Positions 8,783 through 17,566 of a DNA stretch of 64,000 nt are shown one piece after another. The notes beneath the pieces are model-generated. The model saw only the letters and a list, made by a program, of their open reading frames with translations. It made no database searches and was not told the DNA's origin. The stretch's first letter is position 1; the number at the start of each line of letters is the position of its first letter. The translations under genes and the position numbers were made by a program. This DNA comes from Paenibacillus spiritus (GTDB lineage: Bacteria; Bacillota; Bacilli; Paenibacillales; Paenibacillaceae): NCBI RefSeq assembly GCF_008710135.1, contig NZ_VYKK01000005.1, positions 310,001 through 374,000 on the forward strand, read 5' to 3'.

Positions 8783-9562
8783 ATGATTATTACTACCGGG
8801 GACCGCCCCCAGCCCGAAGTGGTCCGGCGGGCGGAGCAGCTTGCCGCCGAGGTGGGAGCGCCTTACGTTCCGCGCGGCCACTTCTCGATAGCCAAACTGT
8901 CCGCCAGCCGGGACGGGGCCGAGGTGCTTGTGGTTCTGCAGGAGGACGTCCGGCTTCTCCGTCCCGGACGTCCGCCGCTGGAGTTCCATCCCAGCATGGG
9001 GTTCGTCCGCGCCAAGCGCATTCTCCGCGGCGAGGGGGACCCGATGCTGGAAGCGGCGGACATGAGGCCCGGCGACAGCGTGCTGGACTGCACGGCCGGC
9101 CTCGGTACGGATTCCCTGTTGTTCGCCGTGTACGGCGGTCCGGAATCCGCGGTGACGGCGCTGGAGAGCTCGCTTGCGCTGCATGCGCTTCTGAAGGAGG
9201 GCATGACCTCGTACCGGTCGGGACTTGCGCCGGTTGACGACGCGCTGCGGCGCATCCGTGTTGTCCGCAGCGAGCATCTAGAATATATGCGGAGCCTTCC
9301 GGAAAAGAGCCTCGACATTGTGTATTTCGATCCGATGTTCCGGGAACCGCTGGAGGACTCTTCAGCGATTTCGCCGCTTCGCGCCTATGCGAACGACGCG
9401 GCGCTGTCGGAGGAGAGCGTCCGGGAGGCGGTTCGGGTCGCCCGCAAGCGGGTGATATTGAAGGAGAAGAAGGGCAGCAGCGAGTTCCGCCGCCTCGGTT
9501 TTGACGAAGAGGCCCGGAACCATGCCAAAACCTCATATGGAGTGATACGGATTGACGATTAA
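8783..9562 (+). CDS. Class I SAM-dependent methyltransferase, RsmJ-like
   Basis: The protein has 259 residues. A Rossmann SAM-binding motif is visible (DSVLDCTAGLGTD near 97-109), and the catalytic-region motif YFDPMF resembles the DPMFP motif of RsmJ, which methylates the guanine N2 of 16S rRNA G1516 in E. coli. Here the last residue of that motif is Arg (DPMFR), so the substrate is only suggested. An N-terminal domain of about 90 residues precedes the fold. The stop overlaps the miaA start by 11 bp, so the two are likely translated from one message, which is consistent with RNA modification. Confidence 0.75.
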   Translation: MIITTGDRPQPEVVRRAEQLAAEVGAPYVPRGHFSIAKLSASRDGAEVLVVLQEDVRLLRPGRPPLEFHPSMGFVRAKRILRGEGDPMLEAADMRPGDSVLDCTAGLGTDSLLFAVYGGPESAVTALESSLALHALLKEGMTSYRSGLAPVDDALRRIRVVRSEHLEYMRSLPEKSLDIVYFDPMFREPLEDSSAISPLRAYANDAALSEESVREAVRVARKRVILKEKKGSSEFRRLGFDEEARNHAKTSYGVIRIDD

Positions 9563-10535
9563 CGAAGACCGGGCTTCCGCAAGAGAGGCCCCGCAGCCGG
9601 ACAAACCGCGCCTGCTTGTGCTGGTCGGTCCGACGGCGGTCGGCAAGACGAAGCTCAGCGTTGCGCTGGCCAAGGCGTTCAACTGCGAAATCATTTCAGG
9701 GGATTCCATGCAGGTCTACCGGGGGATGGATATCGGCACGGCCAAAATCCGGCTGGAGGAAATGGACGGCGTTCCCCATCATCTGATCGACATCCGCAGC
9801 CCCGACGAGCCTTATTCCGCCGCCGACTTCCAGACGGAAGCCCGGCAGCGGATTGCCGAGATTACGGAACGGGGCCGCCTGCCGTTCATTGTAGGCGGTA
9901 CAGGACTCTATATCGAGTCGCTGTGCTACCATTTTCATTTCTCGAGCGTATCGGCCGACGAAGCGTTCCGTGACGAACAGGAGCGCTTCGCGGAGGAACA
10001 CGGAAATGCGGCGCTGCATGGCCGGCTGGCCGAAGCGGACCCCGCCGCGGCAGCCCGGCTGCACCCCAATGACCGGCGGCGCGTAATCCGGGCGCTGGAA
10101 ATTGCGCTCCAGGGAGGGCAACGGGAGGCGGAAAGTCTGGCGGGACGGGAACGGGAGCCGCTCTACGATCTCTGCCTGCTCGGTTTGACAATGGACCGGC
10201 AAATGCTATATAACCGTATTGAAGACCGGATTGACGAAATGCTGGAAGAAGGACTGGAAGACGAAGTCGGACGGCTTCTGTCCCGGGGCTATGAACGGTC
10301 GCTCCCCAGCATGCAGGGGCTGGGCTACAAAGAGATCGCCGCCTGGCTTCAGGGCGAAACGACGCGGGAAGAAGCGGTGGCGCTGCTGAAGCGCGACACC
10401 CGCCGTTTTGCCAAACGCCAGCTCTCGTGGTTCCGTCATATGCGCGACATCCACTGGATCGACGTCTCGGACGGGTCAAATTTTTCCGGGAGTTTTGCAG
10501 ATTTAAGTGCTATAATAGCAGGAAAGTTTCGCTGA
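9552..10535 (+). CDS. miaA: tRNA dimethylallyltransferase MiaA
   Basis: The protein has 327 residues. P-loop GPTAVGKTKLS near residue 27 and the DSMQVYRGMDIGTAKI segment identify MiaA, which adds a dimethylallyl group to A37 of tRNAs reading UNN codons. Further family segments are GGTGLYI and QGLGYKEI. The start is a TTG at 9552, supported by GGAGTG 7 bp upstream and the 11-bp overlap with the previous gene. The residues before the P-loop (about 20) are not conserved. hfq follows, as in many bacteria, but with its own probable promoter inside the miaA 3' end. Confidence 0.96.
   Translation: MTINEDRASAREAPQPDKPRLLVLVGPTAVGKTKLSVALAKAFNCEIISGDSMQVYRGMDIGTAKIRLEEMDGVPHHLIDIRSPDEPYSAADFQTEARQRIAEITERGRLPFIVGGTGLYIESLCYHFHFSSVSADEAFRDEQERFAEEHGNAALHGRLAEADPAAAARLHPNDRRRVIRALEIALQGGQREAESLAGREREPLYDLCLLGLTMDRQMLYNRIEDRIDEMLEEGLEDEVGRLLSRGYERSLPSMQGLGYKEIAAWLQGETTREEAVALLKRDTRRFAKRQLSWFRHMRDIHWIDVSDGSNFSGSFADLSAIIAGKFR
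10508..10516 (+). promoter_or_regulatory. Extended -10 promoter for hfq within miaA
   Basis: TGC directly precedes TATAAT at 10511-10516, an extended -10 in the last codons of miaA and about 73 bp before the hfq ATG. No clear -35 is present at the usual distance. It suggests hfq is transcribed independently as well as by read-through. Confidence 0.5.
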
Positions 10536-10588
10536 TTTCTTGAATATACTTTCCGAACAATCTAATCGAACCATTGGGGGTACGGCTG

Positions 10589-10831
10589 ATGAACAAATCC
10601 ATTAACATCCAAGACACGTTCTTGAACCAACTGCGCAAAGAAAATATACCGGCTACCGTCTATCTGACCAACGGCTTTCAGATTCGCGGAATCATCAAGG
10701 CGTTCGATAACTTCACGATCGTGATCGACAGCGACGGACGCCAGCAGATGGTGTACAAGCATGCCATCTCCACCTTCACACCGCAGCGCAGCGTATCCCT
10801 GCTTCAGGACAACAACAGCCCCGAGGAATAG
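10589..10831 (+). CDS. hfq: RNA chaperone Hfq
   Basis: The protein has 80 residues and is a complete Sm-like protein: the N-terminal [21 protein letters not shown] and [18 protein letters not shown] (Sm1), then VYKHAISTF (Sm2, the canonical YKHA). Hfq forms hexameric rings that bind U-rich and A-rich RNA. The usual position after miaA supports the call. ATG 10589 follows GGGGG at good spacing; the upstream in-frame TTG 10574 overlaps that site. The C-terminal tail is short, as in Gram-positive Hfq. Confidence 0.97.
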   Translation: MNKSINIQDTFLNQLRKENIPATVYLTNGFQIRGIIKAFDNFTIVIDSDGRQQMVYKHAISTFTPQRSVSLLQDNNSPEE

Positions 10832-10891
10832 GAGCCGTACCGGTTTGAAATGAAACTTTTACGTGTGATCGTCGTTTGAATAAGGGGTGAG

Positions 10892-10920
10892 AGAGCAACC
10901 TGTGAAGGTTGTTCTTTTCA
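10892..10920 (+). terminator. Possible terminator after hfq
   Basis: GAGCAACC and GGTTGTTC form an 8-bp stem with one G-U pair around a TGTGAA loop, followed by TTTTC. It lies 60 bp after hfq and 60 bp before the penicillin-binding protein gene. The T-run is short, so this is tentative. Confidence 0.5.
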
Positions 10921-10979
10921 TTCGGCGGCATATATTCGGCAACAGCTGTTCCACAACCCTAAGGGAGTCAGGAGGCATC

Positions 10980-13631
10980 ATGTCTAGAGAAGAATTGTCA
11001 AGGGTGAAGCGCAATCCGAGCGTATACCGCCGGGAGGCCGGCGGAGGCGGAGGAAAGGGCGGAGGAGGCAACGGCGGACCGCCCAAGAAGAAAAAGAAGC
11101 GGCTGACCCGCAAACGGGTGCTCTGGACGCTCTTTTTTGCGACGGCTCTGGCTGTATTGCTGGCCATGGGCGGCTACCTGTTCATCACGCTCAGCGGCGA
11201 GAAGCTGCTGAACGAGAATCAGGATAAGCTGACGGTCAATCCGCCGACGAAGATTTATGACCGCAATGCCAATCTGATCGCCGAGCTCTCCCTGGAGAAG
11301 ATTGATCCTGTCGAGAGCGAGAAGATCCCGGACCTCATCAAGCAGGCGTTCGTCGCTACCGAGGACAAGCGCTTCTACGAGCACAAAGGGGTGGATCTCT
11401 GGTCGATCGGCCGCGCAGCGGCCAAGGACGTGGTGGCCCGCAGCATGGTGGAGGGCGGCAGTACCATTACGCAGCAGCTCGCGAAGAATATCTTTCTGAC
11501 ACGCGACAAAACGTTCTTCCGCAAAGCGACGGAGATGTCGATTGCGATGGCGCTGGAGCGCCAGAAGACCAAAGACCAGATTCTGACGATGTATTTGAAC
11601 CGCATTAACTTCGGCGGTACGGTGTACGGCATCAAGGCGGCGTCCGAACGCTACTTCGGCCAAAGCGATCTGAACCAGCTCAAACTCTGGCAAATCGCTA
11701 CGCTGGCGGCCATGCCGAAGGGGCCTTCCCGCTACAATCCGCTGAAGAATCCCGAGCTCTCCAAGGAGCGCCGCGGCGTCGTGCTGGAACTGATGTATCA
11801 GCAGGGCTATATTACGGAGCAGGAGCGCGATGAGGCCAAGGCGGTCAACTACAACTACAAGCCGCCGGAGAAGAAGCAGAAGTACCAGGCTTTCATCGAC
11901 TTTGCCATCGACGAGGCCGAAGACAAGTTCGGGCTTACGGAGGACGACCTCAACATCGGCGGATACAAGATCTATACGACGATGGACAAGGACGCCCAGC
12001 AGACGGTGGAGGATGCCTTCGCCGACAGCGATAATTTTGAGAAAAGCGTTGACGATAAGCCCGTCCAGGGCTCTATGGTCATCATCAACCAGGACAACGG
12101 CAGCATTGTGGCGCTGCTCGGCGGACGCAATTACGAGAAGAAGGGCTACAGCCGCGTGACGGGCAGCCGGCGTTCGCCGGGATCGTCGATCAAGCCGCTG
12201 GTGGCTTATGCGCCCGCCCTGGAATCCGGCAAGTTCACGATGGAATCCTCGGTCAGCAACGAGAAGCAGTGCTTCGGCGACTATTGTCCGACCAACCTGC
12301 ACGGCTACTCGAAGTCGATCAGCATGAGCGAAGCGCTGACGAAGTCGGAGAATATTCCGGCGGTCTGGCTGCTGAACGAGATCGGCGTCAACACCGGATT
12401 CAAATTCGCCCGTCAGCTCGGCCTTACGCTCAGCGACACCGACAACAATCTGTCGCTTGCGCTCGGCGGGATGGAGAAAGGAACGAATACGCTGGAGATG
12501 GCGCAGGCCTACACCGCCTTTGCCACCGGCGGCGAGCTTCGTGAAGCCTATGCCATTAAGTCGATTCAGGACAGCAGCGGCAGCACGGTCTACAAAGCCG
12601 ACACTACCGCCAAGCGCGTCATGAAGGAGAGCACCGCCTATCAGATGACCGAAATGATGCAGGAGGTTGTGCAGAGCGGCACCGGCCGCAAAGCCCGGAT
12701 CGACCGTCCGGTCGCCGGCAAGACCGGTACGACGCAGAGCGGATACTCAGGCGTGAGTTCCAACCGCGACGTCTGGTTCGTCGGCTACACGCCGGAACTG
12801 ACCGCTGCCGTCTGGATGGGCTATGACGACCCTGACCGTCAGCATCTGCTGAAGAACAGCAGTCCGCTGGCCGCTGCCTTCTGGGGCAAGGTGATGGAGA
12901 AGGTCGTTCAGAACTATCCGGCCAAGTCGTTCCCGAAGCCTGACAATCTCAAGCTTCCTTCCCCGTCGCCGACGGAGAACCCGAACGAGCCGGTAACCGG
13001 ACTTTCCGCTTCCTATGACGCTTCGACCGGTACCGTCAATCTTGCCTGGCAGCCGGTCGCGGCAGCAGGAGCTGAATACCGGATTTACCGGAAGGAGTCT
13101 TCGGAGTCCGATTTCACGCTCCTCCTGAGCACGATGACTCCGGGCGCCGGTGACCTCAGTGCCATGGCCGGTCTGACGTACGAATACTATGTAACAGCTT
13201 ATTATTCGGACACCCAGACGGAGAGCGATCCGTCGAACAAGGTGACGGTGCTCGTGGAAGGCGCTTCGCCTTCACCGTCGGCTTCGCCTTCGGCCTCGCC
13301 GCCGCCTTCGGTTCCGCCGACCGACGACCAGAGCGGCGTTGTCCAGCCGGGCGGCGAGCAGGGCAATCCGGACGCGGGCGGAGAGAACGGAGGAGGCGAG
13401 AATACGCCTCCGGCCGTATCGGTTCCGCCGTCGCCGAGCCCTTCACCGTCGCCGAGTGCCGATGATCCGGCGGCTGCGCCCGCCGCAGAACCGGCCACTC
13501 CGGATAGCGGAGCGAAAGAAGGCCAGACCGGCCCTGCCAGCGGCCGGGGCAAAGGCCAGGGCAACGGACAAGGCAACGGCAATGGCCTTGGAGTCGAAGA
13601 TGCCCAGCCGGTCGACGGACTGGGCGGCTGA
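10980..13631 (+). CDS. Class A penicillin-binding protein (PBP1-type), bifunctional transglycosylase/transpeptidase
   Basis: The protein has 883 residues. Order: a cytosolic basic head with Gly-rich and Lys-rich stretches, one membrane anchor (about 45-70), a GT51 glycosyltransferase (EDKRFYEH near 127, GGSTITQQLAKN near 158), a transpeptidase with SSIKPL (SxxK, near 402), SEN (SxN, near 455) and KTGT (near 579), a fibronectin type III-like domain (about 670-757), and a tail of about 125 residues rich in Ser, Pro, Gly, Asn and Gln. It polymerises and crosslinks peptidoglycan outside the membrane. ATG 10980 follows GGAGG; upstream in-frame codons lack homology. Confidence 0.95.
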   Translation: MSREELSRVKRNPSVYRREAGGGGGKGGGGNGGPPKKKKKRLTRKRVLWTLFFATALAVLLAMGGYLFITLSGEKLLNENQDKLTVNPPTKIYDRNANLIAELSLEKIDPVESEKIPDLIKQAFVATEDKRFYEHKGVDLWSIGRAAAKDVVARSMVEGGSTITQQLAKNIFLTRDKTFFRKATEMSIAMALERQKTKDQILTMYLNRINFGGTVYGIKAASERYFGQSDLNQLKLWQIATLAAMPKGPSRYNPLKNPELSKERRGVVLELMYQQGYITEQERDEAKAVNYNYKPPEKKQKYQAFIDFAIDEAEDKFGLTEDDLNIGGYKIYTTMDKDAQQTVEDAFADSDNFEKSVDDKPVQGSMVIINQDNGSIVALLGGRNYEKKGYSRVTGSRRSPGSSIKPLVAYAPALESGKFTMESSVSNEKQCFGDYCPTNLHGYSKSISMSEALTKSENIPAVWLLNEIGVNTGFKFARQLGLTLSDTDNNLSLALGGMEKGTNTLEMAQAYTAFATGGELREAYAIKSIQDSSGSTVYKADTTAKRVMKESTAYQMTEMMQEVVQSGTGRKARIDRPVAGKTGTTQSGYSGVSSNRDVWFVGYTPELTAAVWMGYDDPDRQHLLKNSSPLAAAFWGKVMEKVVQNYPAKSFPKPDNLKLPSPSPTENPNEPVTGLSASYDASTGTVNLAWQPVAAAGAEYRIYRKESSESDFTLLLSTMTPGAGDLSAMAGLTYEYYVTAYYSDTQTESDPSNKVTVLVEGASPSPSASPSASPPPSVPPTDDQSGVVQPGGEQGNPDAGGENGGGENTPPAVSVPPSPSPSPSPSADDPAAAPAAEPATPDSGAKEGQTGPASGRGKGQGNGQGNGNGLGVEDAQPVDGLGG

Positions 13632-13677
13632 CGGGACGGCCCGGCGGCCCAATGCCGGCCTATCATTGAATCATCAC

Positions 13678-13708
13678 GGGCTCCCGCTTGAAGCGGGGGC
13701 TCTTTTTT
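13678..13708 (+). terminator. Rho-independent terminator after the PBP gene
   Basis: A long GC-rich stem (CCCGC/GCGGG core, extended by further pairs including G-U) is followed by six T residues, about 45 bp after the stop codon. Confidence 0.85.
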
Positions 13709-13783
13709 GTGCGGAATTGCAGGCTTTGTGAGTCCTCTGTAAATGTGGTAAGCTGTGGTTAACATGATGGAGAGGGTCATTCT

Positions 13784-14344
13784 ATGAAACGTAAATTCGG
13801 AGATCGGGCCAATTGGCGCAGGATTACCCGCCGGGGGTTCGCCTGCCGGTATGTCGAGACCCGGGAATTCAGCGGTTACATTACCTTGTATACCATCTAC
13901 GGACTGAAAGAGCCGCTGTGGAAGAGTTACGGGCGGCATACATACCGCATTGCGGACAAAGGGTACTCCTGGCTGCAGTATTTTCCCAAGGACAGCCATT
14001 ATATCGTCACCGCCATGTTCGACGACCGCCAGAATATCGTGCAGTGGTATATCGATACCTGCAAGGTGCAGGGCGTCACCGATCAGGGGGTGCCGTGGTT
14101 CGACGATCTTTATCTGGACGTGGTCGTCTTATGGAACGGCGAGGTCTTTCTTCTGGATGAAGATGAATTGGAAGAGGCGCTGGAGCGGGGCGATATCTCG
14201 GACAGCGACTATAATCTGGCCTGGAAGACGGCACGTTCGCTGCTTCACAGCATTGATGCGCATGTTTTTCCTTATTTCACCCTCTCGCTGAAGCATCGGG
14301 CCGAGCTGTTCTCGCACGGGGAATTTAGGAGGAAGCCGCAATGA
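13784..14344 (+). CDS. DUF402 family protein (nucleoside tri/diphosphatase-like)
   Basis: The protein has 186 residues and fits the DUF402/YgaC family: WYIDTCKVQGV, then DLYLDVVV and a conserved acidic DEDELEEAL region. Characterised relatives (Ntdp of Staphylococcus) hydrolyse nucleoside tri- and diphosphates with a divalent metal. The conserved Tyr/Asp pattern is visible but activity is inferred. GAGAGGG precedes ATG 13784. The stop overlaps the next start as ATGA, so the pair is translationally coupled. Confidence 0.85.
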   Translation: MKRKFGDRANWRRITRRGFACRYVETREFSGYITLYTIYGLKEPLWKSYGRHTYRIADKGYSWLQYFPKDSHYIVTAMFDDRQNIVQWYIDTCKVQGVTDQGVPWFDDLYLDVVVLWNGEVFLLDEDELEEALERGDISDSDYNLAWKTARSLLHSIDAHVFPYFTLSLKHRAELFSHGEFRRKPQ

Positions 14345-15003
14345 TGGGGAATATGGGCGGTTCTTCACCGATCCGGATGATTGACAGCCGTCGTCGACGT
14401 CGCCGCCGGGCTCCCGGTGCCAAGAGAGCGCTAACTGCCGTGCTCGCCATGGTCGCCGTCTCCGGAATTGCCTGGTGCATCTGGCTGCTGGTAACGATCA
14501 ACAGCGCATCCACGAGCGAACCGTTGCAGAAGGCCGACGCGGGAATTGTGCTGGGAATGGCCATGTGGGGTGATGAACCGAGTCCCGGGCTGAAGGAACG
14601 GCTGGACAAAGGGCTTGAATTATACCGGAACGGTACGGTCCGCCATTTGATCGTAAGCGGCGGACTGGACAAGCCCGGACTTCCCTATACAGAGGCAGAG
14701 GGCATGAAGAATTACCTCGTTGCCGCCGGTGTACCGGAAAGCGCTGTCCTGCTGGAGAACCGGGCGACCTCCACCTATGAGAATCTGAAATTCAGCCGGG
14801 CGGTCATGAAGGCTCAAGGCTGGGAATCGGCCGTGATTGTCACGCATACCTTCCATGGCGCCCGCGCCCTGGAGATGGCGGAAGAGCTGGGATACCGGCA
14901 GCCGGAGCTGGCGCTGACGGATTCCAAGGTCATGTCGATGTGGAAATACAAGAGCCGTGAAATTCTCGCTTTTACCAAATGGAAGCTTCAGGACTGGTTC
15001 TAG
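14341..15003 (+). CDS. YdcF/ElyC-family (DUF218) membrane-anchored protein
   Basis: The protein has 220 residues. An Arg-rich head (RRRRRR) is followed by one membrane segment (about 32-53) and an extracytoplasmic DUF218 domain: ADAGIVLGMAMWGD, the RHLIVSGG strand, and ENRATSTYENL. Relatives (SanA, ElyC, YdcF) are linked to envelope barrier function or lipid-carrier metabolism, but the reaction is not settled. AGGAGGA precedes ATG 14341, and the start overlaps the DUF402 stop by 4 bp. Confidence 0.85.
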   Translation: MMGNMGGSSPIRMIDSRRRRRRRAPGAKRALTAVLAMVAVSGIAWCIWLLVTINSASTSEPLQKADAGIVLGMAMWGDEPSPGLKERLDKGLELYRNGTVRHLIVSGGLDKPGLPYTEAEGMKNYLVAAGVPESAVLLENRATSTYENLKFSRAVMKAQGWESAVIVTHTFHGARALEMAEELGYRQPELALTDSKVMSMWKYKSREILAFTKWKLQDWF

Positions 15004-15110
15004 GCGGCGGTCCGTTTCGGGGGAAAATGGGTAATCTGCTAATAAGCATTGCCTTGGGGGAATAGACTGATATGGAACAATCAGCCCTTCTAAGGTGATG
15101 AGGTGAATTC

Positions 15111-16079
15111 ATGAACGTACGCGGCGCGGCAGCGGCGGACGGGCGGGAGGAAGGCAGACCGTCCCGGCAGATCAATATTGTTCTACGAAATTCGGATACG
15201 CCGCCGGGCGGCGGCTCCTCGGCCACCAGCGAACCGGCCAAGCCGAAGACGGCTGTCCGGGGAAGCCTGTTCCAGGAGATCAGCGGAGAGCTTGACGCTC
15301 TCGTAGGTCTGGACAACATTAAAGAGCTGGTATTTGAGATTTACGCGCTGCTGCAGATCGCCCAGATGCGCTCCCAGGCAGGGCTGACGAGCGGCGGGCA
15401 GGCGTATCATATGATCTTCAAAGGCAATCCCGGAACCGGCAAGACGACGGTGGCGCGGATTGTCGCCAAGCTGCTTCAGCGTATGGGCGTGCTGGCGAAA
15501 GGCCATCTGATCGAGGTGGAGCGTGCGGATCTCGTCGGCGAATATATCGGCCACACCGCTCAGAAGACGCGCGATCTGGTCAAGAAGGCGCTCGGCGGCA
15601 TTCTCTTTATAGACGAGGCCTACAGCCTGGCCCGGGGCGGAGAGAAGGATTTCGGCAAGGAAGCGATTGATACGCTGGTTAAGTCGATGGAGGATCACCG
15701 CAGCCAGTTCGTGCTGATTCTGGCCGGCTATTCCGGCGAGATCGATTATTTTTTGCTGAGCAATCCCGGACTGCCTTCCCGGTTTCCGATTCAGGTCGAA
15801 TTCCCGGACTATACCATCGACCAGCTGGTACAGATCGCGGAGCTCATGGCTAAGGAGCGGGATTATTTGCTCATGCCCCAGGCCATACTCAAATTGAAGC
15901 AGCAGCTGATGACCGAGCGGGAGGAGAGTCTTCATGCGTTCAGCAATGCCAGATACGTCCGCAATGCCATCGAGAAAGCAATCCGGTCTCAAGCGGTCCG
16001 GCTGCTGGGACAGTACGAGCAGGGGAATCCGGGCAAGCAGGAACTGATGAGCCTTCGGGCGGAAGATTTTAAATCGTAG
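15111..16079 (+). CDS. spoVK: Stage V sporulation protein K, AAA+ ATPase
   Basis: The protein has 322 residues. Walker A GNPGTGKTT is near residue 104, Walker B ILFIDEAY near 163, and the LVGEYIGHTAQKT pore-loop region lies between. This is the CbxX/CfqX type of AAA+ ATPase; in Bacillus SpoVK acts in the mother cell during spore maturation. The N-terminal 60 residues are low in conservation. GAGGTGA precedes ATG 15111. The location directly before hflX and ynbB matches the Bacillus order and supports the name. Confidence 0.93.
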   Translation: MNVRGAAAADGREEGRPSRQINIVLRNSDTPPGGGSSATSEPAKPKTAVRGSLFQEISGELDALVGLDNIKELVFEIYALLQIAQMRSQAGLTSGGQAYHMIFKGNPGTGKTTVARIVAKLLQRMGVLAKGHLIEVERADLVGEYIGHTAQKTRDLVKKALGGILFIDEAYSLARGGEKDFGKEAIDTLVKSMEDHRSQFVLILAGYSGEIDYFLLSNPGLPSRFPIQVEFPDYTIDQLVQIAELMAKERDYLLMPQAILKLKQQLMTEREESLHAFSNARYVRNAIEKAIRSQAVRLLGQYEQGNPGKQELMSLRAEDFKS

Positions 16080-16143
16080 CAAGTCCTTGGGTCATGCGGC
16101 GCGCTCTGCGCGCCGGACTTCGGGGGCGGAGGAGGAATAACCG

Positions 16144-17457
16144 ATGGCGATTACGACCCACGAGACGGACACCGATATTCAGGACCGGGCAATCCTGGTC
16201 AGCCTGGTAACTGATGAGATCAAACGGACGGGACTGGACCCTGAATATTCGCTTCAGGAGCTGGTTCAGCTTGCCGAGACGGCAGGCGTCGAAGTGCTGG
16301 ATGTGCTGAGGCAGAACAAGGAAACACCGGATTCCAGATGGTTCATCGGCAAAGGCAAGGTGGAAGAGGTGCGGATGGCTGCCGAAGCGCTGGGCGCGAA
16401 TACCGCGATCTTCGACCAAGAGCTCTCCGGGGCGCAGGTCCGCAACCTGGAAGAGGCGCTGGATTTGAAGATTATTGACCGGACCCAGCTCATTCTGGAC
16501 ATTTTTGCCGGACGGGCCAAGACGCGGGAAGGCATCATCCAGGTAGAGCTTGCGCAGCTCTCCTATCTGCTGCCCCGTCTGTCGGGACACGGCAAGAATC
16601 TGTCCCGGCTGGGCGGCGGCATCGGGACGCGGGGACCGGGTGAGAGCAAGCTCGAGACCGACCGGCGGCATATCCGCGACCGGATCGGAGAGCTGAAACG
16701 GCAGCTTGACGAAGTGGTCAAGACGCGCACGCTTCACCGCGAACGCCGGCGCAAGAGCGGGGCCGTGCAGGTCGCGCTCGTAGGCTATACCAACGCCGGC
16801 AAATCAACGCTGCTGAAGCAGCTCACCGATGCCGACGTATATATCGAGAACCAGCTGTTCGCGACGCTGGACCCGACTTCCCGGGCCTTTGAACTCCCGG
16901 GCGGCAAGGAAGTGGTGCTGACCGATACGGTCGGTTTTATTCAGAACCTGCCCCATGAAGTTGTGGCGGCCTTCCGGGCAACGCTGGAAGAGGTGAACGA
17001 AGCCAGTCTGGTGCTTCATGTCGTTGACGCTTCCTCTCCGAACCGCGAAGAGCAAATGGAAGTCGTACAACGTATTCTCGGGGAACTCGGAGCTGCCGGG
17101 AAACCGCAAATTGTTTTATTTAACAAGATCGATATCTGCAGTCCGGAGCAGCGGGAAATGCTGCCGTCCGGACCGGGATATCTCAAGATCAGCGCCTTCA
17201 GTCCGGACGATCTCGCCCGGGTGGCGGAAGCGGTGCAGGACGAGCTGTCCGGCGAGACGCTGACCTTCCGCATTCCCGGCAACCGCGGCGATTTGTCGTC
17301 CCTGCTGTACCGGGTAGGCGATGTGCTGGATCAGACCTTTGACGGCAGCGATATTCTCTATCATGTCCGGCTGAATAAGGATGATTATGAGAAATGGGGC
17401 TATCAGCTGGCAGAGTACGTAGATGAGTCGGCCGAACAACCGGCTGAGGAGTCCTAG
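16144..17457 (+). CDS. hflX: Ribosome-associated GTPase HflX
   Basis: The protein has 437 residues. The N-terminal HflX domain (IGKGKVEE, FDQELSGAQVRNLE, DRTQLILDIFA) is followed by RGPGESKLETDRR and a G domain with Walker A GYTNAGKST (near 216), DTVGFIQNLPH (G3) and NKID (G4). HflX binds and splits ribosomes, for example after stress. GGAGGAGG precedes ATG 16144. It lies 64 bp after spoVK and probably shares its message in part. Confidence 0.96.
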   Translation: MAITTHETDTDIQDRAILVSLVTDEIKRTGLDPEYSLQELVQLAETAGVEVLDVLRQNKETPDSRWFIGKGKVEEVRMAAEALGANTAIFDQELSGAQVRNLEEALDLKIIDRTQLILDIFAGRAKTREGIIQVELAQLSYLLPRLSGHGKNLSRLGGGIGTRGPGESKLETDRRHIRDRIGELKRQLDEVVKTRTLHRERRRKSGAVQVALVGYTNAGKSTLLKQLTDADVYIENQLFATLDPTSRAFELPGGKEVVLTDTVGFIQNLPHEVVAAFRATLEEVNEASLVLHVVDASSPNREEQMEVVQRILGELGAAGKPQIVLFNKIDICSPEQREMLPSGPGYLKISAFSPDDLARVAEAVQDELSGETLTFRIPGNRGDLSSLLYRVGDVLDQTFDGSDILYHVRLNKDDYEKWGYQLAEYVDESAEQPAEES

Positions 17458-17500
17458 ATGCTTGAAGCATAACCGGCGGGTATCGCCGGGCAGCCATATG

Positions 17501-17528
17501 AAGCGGCAGCTTGCTGCCGCTTTCTGTT
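17501..17528 (+). terminator. Terminator-like hairpin between hflX and ynbB
   Basis: AAGCGGCA and TGCCGCTT pair around GCTTGC, followed by TTCTGTT. It lies 44 bp after hflX and 40 bp before ynbB. The T-run is imperfect. Confidence 0.6.
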
Positions 17529-17566
17529 ATGAGAATGGGATGTACAGGTTAGGAGAGAAGAAGAAG

